Below, in pieces: positions 1 to 21,600 of a stretch of DNA of 64,000 bases; the stretch's first letter is position 1, and each line of letters begins with the position of its first letter. The stretch is from positions 14,373,455-14,437,454 of the forward strand of contig OX365948.1 of assembly GCA_947247005.1 (NCBI GenBank), written 5' to 3'. The notes below the pieces were generated by a model. It had not been told where the DNA came from. It made no database searches and saw only the letters and a list, made by a program, of their open reading frames with translations. The translations under genes were made by a program, and so were the position numbers. The stretch comes from Spisula solida. Its lineage: Eukaryota; Mollusca; Bivalvia; Venerida; Mactridae.

Positions 1-1439
1 ATAGTAAAATTGAAATAAAACATGCATAAAGCCACAAAATTATTACCCCACCCACCTTAATCCAAATTATGCTTCAAAATCTCATCACCACACCATAGTA
101 GAATGAATGTGATGTTGTAAGATCTGTATGACTACCACTTGAACTATTTGGGATAGTTATTTGGCCAAAAATACAACAAGTATATTAACCATAATAAACG
201 ATATGACAGATTTTACCAATTTTTAGTCATTTTTTCGTCATAAAAGCATGATTTTCAAATATTCAATTTAAAAACATCATGATTTGAGCTTAATTTGTGT
301 ATTTCAACATGTTTCCTATAAAAAATAACACATAAAACATGATATAAGACCGAATTGGTACTTACAGGATGTATACTATGTCACAGGAGTGAAATTTGAA
401 AATTTGGCGGCCATCTTGGCGGCCATCTTAGATTTCTCAGCGTTGTGACAGCAGATTTTTGTAAGAAATGGGTTTTCGTAAACTGGACACTATATGCTTT
501 CAATTCATACCAATTATAGATTTGGACAAGAATTGTAAATAAATGGCCCTCAGCTCTTGGACTATATGCTTGTTCCTTGGAGTTCTTATTGCTGTGCTTC
601 AGGTTCCTCTGTATCCCAGAACGCTACTGGCCGTGAAGTATTTGATAACGCGGGCAAAGCGAGCAAACATTTTGCATATTAAAAGTGTTTTAACATTTTA
701 AGATATTTCCAAAATATGACAAATTAGTGAAATTACCTAGGCTCCGGCTCTGATATCAAACTGGAATGCATTTCTTGATGTTGACCAATACGGGCCTTCA
801 CGTGTGTTAACTAGTCCAGAGATCTAAACACATTAGATCTTTGCTAATTAATTCCCTGATGATATCAAAAAGCCTTAACAATAGAAACACTGCGTTGCGA
901 GCCCAATGGAACCCGCTCATGGGCCGAATACAGAATAGAATTAAGTTATACCTCTAAAGAAAATAGATCCGCAAAAAATCTGCATTCATTAGGCCTAATG
1001 TAATTTGTCTATATTTAATGTCTTGAGGCTTTGTGTAATATGGAGTCAAAATTATCTGATTCAGCATTCTACTCTATATAGGATACACTCATATAATTAG
1101 AAACCAATTGCCTATGGTAAGGAGTAGCATATATATAGAGCCCGAGGCACTCAAAATACTCTGAGAAGAAGAATATACACATATACGTCCCTGAAAATAC
1201 TCAAAGCGCGCGCGAAAATATGTCAAAAAAGGTCATATCTATGTGCGTGGTGAGACCGTAGAACACATTGTTATTACTTTTTTCGATACAGTTCCATTAA
1301 GTCATTATACTAACTTACTGTAAAACAGAACAATATGGATTATTAAGTTTACATGACATGTAGACCTACGGGCGCTCATGTTTAATAGATAATTGAGTAC
1401 GAAGTGTCTCGGGTCGTCTGACACAACTATTGCATCAGA
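1..1439. other. intergenic DNA, no gene seen
   Basis: AT-rich sequence with no convincing exon on either strand. The only structured items are a 12-bp tandem duplication at 406-429 and a short GC-alternating run near 1206-1214. It lies upstream of the eIF2-alpha gene and may hold distal regulatory sequence. Confidence 0.5.
406..429. promoter_or_regulatory. tandem pair of YY1-like motifs
   Basis: The 12-mer GGCGGCCATCTT occurs twice head to tail without a gap. Its reverse complement, AAGATGGCCGCC, fits the known YY1-type core (AAnATGGCnGC). It lies about 1.2 kb upstream of the likely eIF2-alpha first exon, which is far for a core promoter. The match is seen; a regulatory role is inference. 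Confidence 0.3.
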
Positions 1440-1499
1440 AAAAATTGGTATCGTGTGCAAAATGACAAACGAGTTTCATTGGTCGATCCATAGAATATC

Positions 1500-1615
1500 T
1501 ATAAATAGATGGGGCTATCCCTCTCTTAGGATTCCCTTTGCACACGGCGCCACTGTTTAGTACACATGTAATCGGACAACTTTCATTTATTTACACTTGC
1601 AGTTGGTAAGACTTC
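1500..1615 (+). promoter_or_regulatory. EIF2S1: probable promoter and 5' UTR exon of the eIF2-alpha gene
   Basis: A good 5' splice donor (TTG|GTAAGA) sits at 1615/1616. The next acceptor is the TTTATTTCAG ending at 2078, which opens the exon holding the start codon, so a non-coding first exon ending at 1615 is the simplest model. The stretch before it is rich in C/T tracts, as in many translation-factor promoters. The transcription start cannot be fixed from sequence alone. Confidence 0.45.
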
Positions 1616-2039
1616 AATTTAGTTTCAATTCAAAGGTCATGTTAATGCAATATTCTTCACGGTACGTTTTAATTATGGTTTGCGGTCTTATTTATAACAG
1701 CTGTTTCATTCTCCATTAACAGCTGTGAAAGCCGGTTCGGTTTCGTCCCGGTGACTTTCGTAACAAGCTTTTAATGTTTACTGGTTCAATTCATTTATGA
1801 TGGGTTCTATTTTCATGGTATTATCAAAGTAAGGAGTGCACCATGTCCCGAGTGTATATTCCGTATCAGTTTGACGATGTGCGTTTACATTATTCGTATT
1901 TAAGTTGGTACAGTTTCGGATACAACAGGTCATCCGAAATGTACATTTATTAAATTTTAATGTTATCAGAAACTGCATTTATTTATTGTTCTATTAATGC
2001 TATTGCACTTATTATAAAGTTGTTCAGAATATTTATTGA

Positions 2040-11711
<9,672 letters not shown>

Positions 11712-12308
11712 GGATGGACTTAGTGTGTTATTTATAAATATGGCAAGTGTGTTATTTATAAATATGGCAAAATGTGTTAAATTTGAAATATAAATCTTCA
11801 GAACTTTATGAGGTGGATTCATCAGTGTAAGACTGTCCATTGTTGAAATCTGATAGGGTTAATTGTGTGAAGTGCTAGATTCTAAATTTTTAATGAATAG
11901 GTAATAATTTGGTATTTATTGTTACTTAAGAACTTTTGATAATTACTGTAAAATAGTGGGTCAATGTATGTTGATCTAGGCATACATGGTAACGGAGAAG
12001 AGGTGTCAGTGAGTCAGTATTATGGAGCTCAAGGTAATGTTGACCAAGAAAAGTGTAACATAATTACCTCCCATGTCACCGTCATTTTGAAATTACTTGT
12101 TAAAACTCATTGAATATTTGCAATGCATTTGAGATGCTTATTCAGGCGTACTCAATTCAATTGTGTCAAGTTCTTGTACATAATGTATGTATAAACATAT
12201 TAAAACTACATCGTACCTATTGTTGTTATCATTTCAAATTTTGTGAACAGATGTGTACAATTTCTCTCGTGAACTTTGCATTAAAATTCTCTCTAAGTCA
12301 CTGGCCAA
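11712..12308 (+). other. EIF2S1: 3' UTR of the eIF2-alpha gene (start)
   Basis: This stretch follows the TGA stop directly. It contains a perfect ~25-bp tandem duplication (AAGTGTGTTATTTATAAATA...) at about 11734-11783. No AATAAA was noticed here; the first good one (12690-12695) lies inside the hAT-like element that follows. Either the transcript ends with a variant signal before 12308, or the transposon supplies its poly(A) site. Confidence 0.45.
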
Positions 12309-13862
12309 CAGACATGGAGTAATCGATTAAAGAAATCATGATGATTAATAATCGATTACTTTTTTCAAGTAATCATCATTAATCAGTAATCATGATTTTT
12401 TTCTGATTAATGATTAATAAATTAATTGATTATTGATGAAAAAAGGCTGTAATCATGATTACTTTATGATTACTTTGTGTTTATATATGAGAATGATCAG
12501 CAGAAAATTTGTTTTCAGTAACAAAAACACAATGCTTGTAACTACCAAAACTAAATAGAATTAAATATATTTTTTAGTGAATTATCAGTCAATAATTCAT
12601 TAGTTATTTAATATTAATTAAGTCTGTATATACATAACATGTAAAATAAATGTAAGCATGTACTAAGCTGTAAAAAGGCATTTTTGTGCAATAAAATGTT
12701 TGTATATATAACAGATATCACATCATGTTTATAACATGACATTGTGTTAGAAGATTAGGTCCTACACTTAATGCTATTGTTTGACAATTCTCGCCTATTT
12801 AAATGTACCCCATTTCATACTCAAAGCTGCATGTATTTTTCCTGGGGCAAAGATTTGTACTGTTAGTTAAAATAAGTGATATGGGTTAAGTGTCACACTA
12901 TTGTTTAAGACACAGAACTGACAAGATCTGAACATACAGTTTATATTTAATTTATAGTTTATCCTGCATGTCCATAAATATGTTTTGAAATAACGATCCT
13001 GTAAAGCCGGAAATCTCTATATATTTGATGTCAGAATGTATTGACATTGACCCCTTACACTACTGGAAGGATAATAGTGAAATATTTCCAACACTCGCAA
13101 GCCTGGCAAGAAAATATCTTGTGGTACTATTATTATTATTATACCATTTTTATATAGCACTTTTATCATGTAATTACACGTTCAAAAGTGCTTTACAATC
13201 ACATTTAAGACATGGTTAAAACAATTTTACATAGATACATGCATGCAAACATAACAACTAATGTATATATATTAAAGTTTAAGGCTAAAATCCTCCCTCA
13301 AATACCCCCTAAAATGGGTGTTTCAAGAGCAGCGTCACATACCACTGCCACGAGAAACTAACTCCAAAGGAATAATGCTACTTCCTTTAAGGAGGCAGGA
13401 TGCATGGGTGTTTCAAGGTGGTACCTGCCACCTCTGCTCCTGTTGAGTGGTTGTTCAGCATTGCAGGAAAGTTTTTAGGCCAGAAAGCTGTGCACAGGCT
13501 TAGTGACAAAACTTTTGAACGCCTGGTGATGATTAAATGTAATAAGCATATTTGAACTTTATTCATGTAAGAGAACCATTTGTCTCTTGAACAATGCACC
13601 CACTAGATGAATATATCTTGTGTGTCTAATTGATATATCTGTTTTGTATTAGATAGACACATTGTAACTGTTTAATAAACATGTCATTTAACTTTGTTTT
13701 TGAAAAGTAATCGTTAATCATCCGATTACTTCAAATAACGATTAATAATTTAATCGATTAACAACAATTTGTCAGTTAATCGATTTTTAATTGATTATCC
13801 AAAAATGTCTAAATAATCGATTAATAACCGATTACTTTTCAAAGTAATCGACTCCATGTCTG
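12309..13862. mobile_element. hAT-like non-autonomous element with 8-bp target duplication
   Basis: The termini are the inverted 12-mers CAGACATGGAGT / ACTCCATGTCTG. They are followed inward by clusters of TAATCGATTA-type palindromic motifs (12319-12475 and 13707-13855). The flanks are CTGGCCAA (12301-12308) and CTGGCCGA (13863-13870), an 8-bp duplication with one mismatch, as expected for hAT insertion. The interior has no transposase frame. Two AATAAA motifs occur inside (12690 and about 13671). Confidence 0.8.
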
Positions 13863-14019
13863 CTGGCCGATCAGCTGCAAATTGTCGTTTGAGGAGTAAA
13901 CAGTTAGAAATACATGCCAAAGAAAGTTATTGATAATAAAACACTTGTTTCCATCTCATGAACTGTATGATGCTGAAAATTGACTGTATGTATAACTGAT
14001 TGCAAAACATGTGAAAGTA

Positions 14020-14285
14020 AGCTATAGAGGGTATATAGCGCAGAGAATTTGACATGATCTTGACCTTTATGCATGAATATATTACAAGGTTCTTGCGTTG
14101 AATACATAAATTTTCGCAAGCAAATCATGCAATATCGGTCCTTCGGGTTTGTGTTGGTATTACACACGAGCGTCTTCGTGATACTTTCTGCTTATGAAAA
14201 CATAGTCGGGATTATAAATATAGACAATATATCAGCTGTTAAATTATGCTAATTGAAGGTCGAGAGTCGTGTCAAATTCGCTGGA
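14020..14285. repeat. unclassified interspersed repeat, copy 1
   Basis: The blocks CTTTATGCATGAATAT, CGCAAGCAAATCATGCAAT, ATATCGGTCCTT, GCTTATGAAAACATA and ATCAGCTGTTAAATTAT occur in this order. The same order recurs in direct orientation at 58950-59200. No terminal repeats or coding frame were identified. Confidence 0.6.
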
Positions 14286-14394
14286 CTATACACATATCAA
14301 ACTTATTAACCAACACTTACTTAATCTGATTTCTTGGCAATTAAATGAATATTGATGTACACAATATGGCAAATATTTTATTATGCAAACCAAT

Positions 14395-15155
14395 GGTCCT
14401 GAAGCGATTATTATACCCCCACTACTAAAGTGGGGGGGGGGGGGGCTATATAGGAGTCATTTATTGTGTGATTTAAAAAAAATAATTTGGCACAAATGTT
14501 CACTACTACCAGAGGGTGTGTCATGCGAAACAATTACGTCAATATCTCAAAGGTCAAGGTCACACTGAGTTGAAAGGTAAAAAATGGTAATAATTGTGCT
14601 TGTCCGGAGCATAACTTAGTCATTTTATGTTTGATTTGAAAATGTTCCACAAATGTTCACTACTACCAGGTGGTGTGTCATACGAAACAATTACATCAAT
14701 ATCTCAAAGGTCAAGGTCACACGTTGAGTTCAAAGGTCAAAAATAGCCATAATGGAGGTTGTCCAGCCCATAACTAAGTCATTTATTATGGGATTTAAAA
14801 GTACTTGGCACAAATGTTCACTACTACCAGACGGTGTGTCATGCGAAACAATTAGTCCATATCTCAAAGGTCAAGGTCACACTTGGAGTTCAAAGGTAAA
14901 AATTGGGCTTAATTCTTGTCCTGGCCGTAACTATGTCATTTATTGTGGGATTTTAAAATAACCTGGCACAGTTGCTCACCCCTATCGAACGATGTGACAA
15001 ACAAAACAATTATTTCAATATCACAAAGGTAAGGTCACACTTAAAGAGTTCAAAGGTCAGAAATGACCTTTATTTATGTTGTCTGAACCATAACTTCATC
15101 ATATATTGTTAAATTCAAATTTAACTGTACAAGTGTTGACTACCATGTGACAGTT
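14395..15155 (+). repeat. tandem array of ~150-bp units (GTCAAGGTCACAC type)
   Basis: About five units share CACAAATGTTCACTACTACC, GTGTGTCATGCGAAACAATT and CTCAAAGGTCAAGGTCACAC. A run of 12 G (about 14431-14442) lies at the left end. Related units occur at 46300-46740 and 54100-54700, so this is one dispersed array family. No protein is encoded. Confidence 0.7.
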
Positions 15156-15156
15156 T

Positions 15157-15897
15157 TTTATGCCCCCCTATCGATATATAGTGATTCACCTGTCTGTTGG
15201 TCCGTCCGTTTGTCCGTCCGTCCTGGTTAACCCAAATTGACAGTTTCTTCTAGCATTATTATGGCTTGTTACAAAGCTTCCATACTTGCATGGATGTTGT
15301 ATATGAACACTCTCCACATGCCTGTATCACCTGACCTCATTTTGACCTTCACCTCGACCTAATTTAGGACTTAGACTTATTGAAGGTCAAATTCCTGGTT
15401 AACCCAAATTGACCGTTTCTTCTAGCATTTTTATGGCTTGCTACAAAGCTTCCGTACTTGCATGGATGTTGTATATGAACACTCTCCACACACCTGTATC
15501 ATTTGACACCATTTCGACCTTCACCTGATTTGGAATTAGACTTATTGGAGGGCTAAATTATTGGTTAACCCAAATTGACCGTTTCTTCTAGCATTAATAT
15601 GGCTTGCTACAAAGCTGAAATTTGAACATTCTCTACACACCTATATCACCTAACCTCATTTTGACCGTCACATTGACCTAATTTTGGACTTAGACTTATT
15701 AAGCGTCTAATTCTTGGTTAAATCAAATTGACAGTTTTGTTTTACATCATGGCGTTGCCATAAAACTTGGCATACTTGTTTACCATCATAAGCCCCTTAC
15801 ATTATCAAAGCCATGTAACACTATCCAACATTATTACAGAATTATGGCCCCTGATTGACTAAGCTTTTTATGGGCAAGACTTCCATTGGGGCATAAG
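15157..15897. mobile_element. TATGCCCC-ended tandem-repeat element
   Basis: The element starts TTTATGCCCCCCTATCG and ends CCATTGGGGCATAAGCG, giving short inverted ends. It contains about three ~165-185 bp units with GGTTAACCCAAATTGACCGT and TGCATGGATGTTGTATATGA. A 5' piece of the same element is at 40935-41160. It is non-coding. Confidence 0.6.
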
Positions 15898-15899
15898 CG

Positions 15900-16620
15900 T
15901 TTATTGAACGCAGTCTTGTTATGGATGTGTATTGCCATATGTCTCTGACAAAGCGGTATGTTGGGGTATCATTAGTCACTCCGTGGCAGTTCTAGTTGAT
16001 ATTCTGTAGTAAGGTGATTTCCAAGAACTTGCATATTATGAACTGTGGGTTTATAAACCATATTGAGTGGAACACTTGAGCAGTGTTAACACAGTTGACT
16101 ACTGCTTCACCTGCTACCAGAGATTACAAGCAACATGTTAAGCATTATTCATACACTCGGTGTTTAGTATGTATATCTATATACTATCAGTGTAGTTTCA
16201 CAAGATGTAGGATTTTAACTGAAATGTTTTATGCTGTACCCTAAACATGGTAGCTCGGATCATAGACCCAACAATCTTCCAACTAGTGACATGAACTGCA
16301 CATGAAGTACAGGTCCTAATATTATCAGATAACCCAGTGGCTTATTTCGTTTCCATCTAGGAGAGGAATGTAATGGACAAATGTGGGTGTTTGACAATGA
16401 GGCCCTACGATTGAAGGGCTACTTTACCTGTATAAACATTTTCCTGAGGGTCCAAAAAATGTGAAGGGAGAATATAAAACATGTCGTACAGGAATTGGGA
16501 ACAACTTGACAACAACATGAGAATACGAGGAATCTGTAAAACCGAATTATGCTCCTGGAGCAAGTGCTTGTCCCAATATGGGAAATAACATAATTATTAC
16601 AGATACACATCTATTGACAC
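15900..16620. other. no gene recognised
   Basis: Mixed sequence between two repeat blocks. Short frames occur, but none has splice context or family resemblance. Confidence 0.4.
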
Positions 16621-16797
16621 TGCGCTTCCCTTGAAGGTCTTTGTCATTATGTGAAGTTTCAATTAAATGCCACCAATACTGTTCAAGTTATGGGCCGGAC
16701 AAGCATTAATTGGTATACAAAAGGGAGATAATTCAAAAAATAAATAAGGTAGGGTTGGTTATGGTTCTTTGAAACTGCACTTCCCCTTGCTGGACGG
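16621..16797 (+). repeat. left part of a tandem array split by the foldback-type element
   Basis: The unit contains TATGTGAAGTTTCAATTAAA, ATACTGTTCAAGTTATGGGC and CGGACAAGCATTAA. Matching sequence resumes in the same orientation at about 27449 on the far side of the 10-kb element. This shows that the array was interrupted by insertion. Confidence 0.75.
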
Positions 16798-16944
16798 ATA
16801 AGGCTAATTTCAAACCATTAGAATCTAAACGAAAACTCCAAACCATTAGAATCAGTTTCTACAACACGGATATATAAAGAAAGAACAAACATTTCTGCGG
16901 GGCATTAACGCTGTTTACTGGATGGCACTTAGCATTTACCAACC

Positions 16945-19900
16945 ACCAATCCATTAGAATACAGTAACATGGGTTCATAAAGATTTCATACATCCTATCC
17001 CTTAGAATACATGCATTCCTACAAGGTTTATAAGTCCAATCCCTTGGAATACATGAGTTCCTACTTGGTTAATTCGTCCAATCCCTTAGAATACGTGGGT
17101 ACCTACATGGTTTATATGTCCAATCCCTTCGGAAACTTGAGTTCCTACATGATTAATACGACCTATCCCTTAGAATACATGAGTTCCTACATGGTTAATA
17201 CGTTCAATCCCTTAGAATACAGGAGTTCCTACATGGTCAATACATCCAATCCCTTAGAATACGTAAGTTCCTACATGTTTATATGTCCAATCCCTTAGAA
17301 TACATGGGTTCCTACATAGTTTATATACGTCCAATCCCTTAGAATACGTGGTTCCTATGTATACATGGTTATCTGATATGTCCAATCCCTTTGAAAACAT
17401 GAGTTCCTACATAATTTATGCGTCCAATCCCTTAGAAAACATGGGTTCCTACATGATGTGTACGTCCAATCCATTAGAATACATAGGTTCCAACATGGTA
17501 TATACGTCCAATCCATTAGAATATGTAAGTTTCTACATGATGTATACGTCCAATCCATTAGAATACGTGGGTTTCTACAAGGTGTATACGTCCAATCCAT
17601 TAGAATACGTGGGTTTCTACATGGTGTATACGCCCAATCCATTAGAATACGTGGGTTCCTGCATGGTGTATACGTCCAATCCATTAGAATATATGGGTTC
17701 CTACATGGTGTATACGTCGAATCCATTAGAAAACATGGGTTCCTACATGATTATAAGAATCCATCATGAGCTTCTATGTAGGATAAGGATATCTCACCCG
17801 AGGGGTCGAATTTTAACCAGGGACGAGGCTTGCCGAGTTCCTGGTTAAAATTCCGACCCCGAGGGTGAGATATCCTTATCCTACATCGACTGTCTCATGA
17901 TGGATTATTTTTCTCCGACGTAATTTGAGAAAATGGGACTTTCTAACACTATTTAGCTTTCATGGCGTCAACATGACGTCATCATAACGTCATCATAACG
18001 TGCTGTTTGCCGTGCGTTCTCATTTAAAACAATCAGTAATAATAACGTAAATAAAGGCGTACGCTGTTGTGTTATGCTCAATAATATGTTTTTAAATGGT
18101 ATAGAGCCTGTTGGCGTTCGTCTTTATTAGCTTTATATCGCCATGAACACGTAAATCCCGAAACTAAGATCGGAATGAAATCACGCGGTGGTCGCTCATG
18201 TAAGAAAGATGTTGCTAATGGAAGATAGGAGTTTCTTACATGAGCTGAAAACCTATCTTACACCAGTTAGAGTGGGAGAAGTATACGTCCAATCCATTAG
18301 AATGTGTAAGTTCCTACATGATGTATAGGTCCAATCCATTAGAATACATGGATTCCTACATGATGTATACGTCCAATCCATTTGAATACATGGGTTCCTA
18401 CATGGTGTATACGTCGAATCCATTAGAATACATGAGTTCCTACATGGTGTATACGTCCAATCCATTAGAATACATGAGTTCCTACATGATGTATACGTCC
18501 AATCAATTAGAATACATGATTTCCTACATGATATATACGTCCAATCCATTAGAACACGTGGGTTCCAACATGATGTATACGTCCAATCCATTAGAATACA
18601 TGGGTTCCTACATAATGTATACGTCCTATCCATTAGAATACATGAGTTCCTACATGATGTATTCGTCCAATCCATTAGAATACCTGGGTTCCTACATCAT
18701 GTATACGTCCAATCCATTAGAATACGTGAGTACCTATATGGTGTATACGTCCAATCCATTAGAAAACATGGGTTCCTACATGGTGTATACGTCCAATGCA
18801 TTAGAATATATGAGTTCCTACATGGTGTATACGTCCAATCCATTAGAATACATGAGTTCCTACATGATGTATACGTCCAATCCATTTGAATACATGGGTT
18901 CCTACATGGTGTATACGTCGAATCCATTAGAATACATGAGTTCCTACATGATGTATACGTCCAATCAATTAGAATACATGATTTCCTACATGATATATAC
19001 GTCCAATCCATTAGAACACGTGGGTTCCAACATGATGTATACGTCCAATCCATTAGAATACATGGGTTCCTACATAATGTATACGTCCTATCCATTAGAA
19101 TACATGAGTTCCTACATGATGTATTCGTCCAATCCATTAGAATACCTGGGTTCCTACATCATGTATACGTCCAATCCATTAGAATACGTGAGTACCTATA
19201 TGGTGTATACGTCCAATCCATTAGAAAACATGGGTTCCTACATGGTGTATACGTCCAGTGCATTAGAATATATGAGTTCCTACATGATGTATACGTCCAA
19301 TCCATTAGAATACATGGGTTCCTACATGATGTATACGTCCAATCCATTAGAATACATGAGTTCCTACATGATGTATTCGTCCAATCCATTAGAATACGTG
19401 GGTTCCTACATCATGTATACGTCCAATCCATTAGAATACGTGAGTACCTATATGGTGTATACGTCCAATCCATTAGAAAACGTGGGTTCCTACATGGTGT
19501 ATACGTCCAATGCATTAGAATACATGAGTTCCTACATGATGTATACGTCCAATCCATTAGAATACATGAGTTCCTACATGACGTATAATTCCAATCCATT
19601 AGAATACGTAGGTTCCTACATGGTGTATACGTCAAATCAATTAGAATACATGAGTTCCTACATGATGTATACGTTCAATCCATTAGAATACATGAGTTCC
19701 TACATGACGTATAATTCCAATCCATTAGAAAACGTGGGTTCCTACATGGTGTATACGTCCACTTCCTTAGAAAACATGAGTTCTTACATGGATAATTTAT
19801 CCATTCCCTTAGAACACATGAGTTCCTACATGGGTTAAACGACCAATCCCTTAGAGTTCATGGGTTGCTACATCGGTTATACGACCAATCCCTTAAAATA

Positions 19901-20765
19901 CTTGAGTTCCAACATGGGTTATACGACCGATCCCTTAGAATACTTGAGTTCCTAAAAGGGCTATACGTCTAATCCCTTAGAATACATAATTTCCTACATG
20001 GGTTATACGACCAATCCCTTAGAATACATGAGTTCCTACATGGGTAATACGACCGATCCCTTAGAATACTTGAGTTCCTAAAAGGGCTATACGTCCAATC
20101 CCTTAGAATACATAAGTTCCTACATGGGTTATACGTACAATCCCTTAGAATACATAAGTTCCTACATGGGTTATACGACCGATCCCTTAGAATACTTGAG
20201 TTCCTAAAAGGGCTATACGTCCAATCCCTTAGAATACATAAGTTTCTACATGGGTTATACGACCGATCCCTTAGAATACTTGAGTTCCTAAAAGGGCTAT
20301 ACGTCCAATCCCTTAGAATACATAAGTTTCTACATGGGTTATACGACCGATCCCTTAGAATAAACGAGTTCCTACACTGGTTATATGTCCAATCAATTAG
20401 AATACGTGAGTTCCTACATGTGTTGTACGTCCAATCCAGTAGAATACATGAGTTCCGACATGGGATAAATACATCCAATCCAGTAGAATACATGAGTTCC
20501 TACATGGGATAAATACGTCCAATTCAGTAGAATACATGAGTTCCTACACTGGTTATACGTCCAATCCAATAGAAGCATCGGTTTATGAAGTGTTTATACA
20601 TCCAATCCATGCAGTAGAAAACATGGGTTCCCGAAGGTTTCATACGTCCAATCCCTTAGAATACATTGGTTCCTACAAGGTTTCATACGTCCAAGCCCTT
20701 AGAATACATTGGTTCCTACAATGTTTCATACATCCAATCCCTTAGAGTACACGAGTTCCTACATT
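16945..20765 (+). repeat. left arm: 42-bp minisatellite (about 77 units in two blocks)
   Basis: The unit has the form TACGTCCAATCCATTAGAAT followed by ACATGAGTTCCTACATGATG and TA. The outer and inner parts use a CCCTTAG variant; the middle uses CCATTAG. Units in the middle show higher-order structure: the block starting near 18375 reappears after 11-12 units (about 462-504 bp), starting near 18880. Because 42 is a multiple of three and the unit lacks stops in several frames, long open frames appear on both strands. The array is interrupted at 17757-18280. Confidence 0.9.
17757..18280. mobile_element. palindromic insertion with long hairpin inside the left arm
   Basis: About 60-nt arms at 17760-17822 and 17840-17906 pair (GGATAAGGATATCTCACCCG with its complement CGAGGGTGAGATATCCTTAT). 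The loop contains GAGGCTTGCCGAG. The right part has three ACGTCATCATAACGTCATC-like motifs and further short inverted pairs. The 42-bp array resumes directly at both sides. The loop resembles that of the hairpin at 4.9 kb. Confidence 0.6.
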
Positions 20766-20774
20766 CCTACTTCC

Positions 20775-21394
20775 AAGTCGGGAAATGGAAATGGAAATGG
20801 AAATCGTTTATTGCCATTATTCTAAGATTTGTGATGTTTTGAGAATAGTATGAAGCTTTTGTCTATTGAACCAGTAAAAGAAAAGAAACAATATTTTAAA
20901 ATCTATTTCTTCTGTATTTATAAAAATATATAGCACTTATAGTTACGTATACATTTTGTATAGCACTAATCTAGGGCACCTCCGTTGTTTTCGGAAATAC
21001 TTATAAAGTATTCCGCAACTACTCGTACATGCCTTTGCTAAGTTAACACCAATCTTTTCAATATAGAATTGTTAGTTACGTACAGTAATTAAAGACCGTT
21101 TGTCTACAAGCTGATGGTAATAACAAATTACCTTCAAAAGCGACATTAAAACCAATAATGCACTGAGCACTCAGAGCAGTTATCGGGAGCTGTGATGGAC
21201 GTGCAATTCGTGCTTATGACCATGTGGGGATTCATCTTGTACTTGTGCAAATTGAATACTTTTTCGTTTGACTGAGAAAGGCGGTCTTGCGTTGCAATCC
21301 AGTTTTTGTCCTGCCTAATTGACCAATGACCTCCGGTTTCGAGGAAACAGACACAAACATTGTGTGATTCAAGGAATCCGGATGCGCTGCCCTA
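20775..21394. other. foldback-type centre, no gene recognised
   Basis: This stretch starts with a short GAAATG(n) microsatellite at about 20775-20800. The rest is AT-rich, without repeats or frames that I recognise. Confidence 0.4.
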
Positions 21395-21600
21395 GCTCAT
21401 TCCGAAAAGATTCATTGGTTCTTTAACGTCCCCGATGTATAGCACTGATACAGATGAGACTACCCCTGTGTTATCGACCAGTTCATCTCCAGTTGCATAG
21501 GAAACACTGAAATTCATCGAATGTACCGGCTGAGATTCGAACAAGGGACCTCTCGATCAGTACCCAAGAGCGTTATCTACTCTAGCACCGTGCTACCCAA
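21395..21600 (-). mobile_element. SINE (tRNA-derived), reverse orientation
   Basis: On the minus strand it starts GTAGCACGGTGCTAGAGTAG (A-box region). It continues with GGTCCCTTGTTCGAATCTC (B-box-like) and ends with GACGTTAAAGAACC, a conserved SINE body motif. No tRNA fold with a matching acceptor stem is apparent. Confidence 0.6.

Noticed and set aside
14431..14442. G-run as a G-quadruplex regulatory site
   Set aside because: It is a single uninterrupted G tract at the edge of a repeat array, without the four spaced runs needed.
18253..20493. Several 70-170 codon frames on the minus strand (repeating M-D-W-T-Y-T-x-C-R-N)
   Set aside because: They are the opposite-strand reading of the 42-bp minisatellite. 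The period is a multiple of three, which keeps them open; there is no start, splice or family support.
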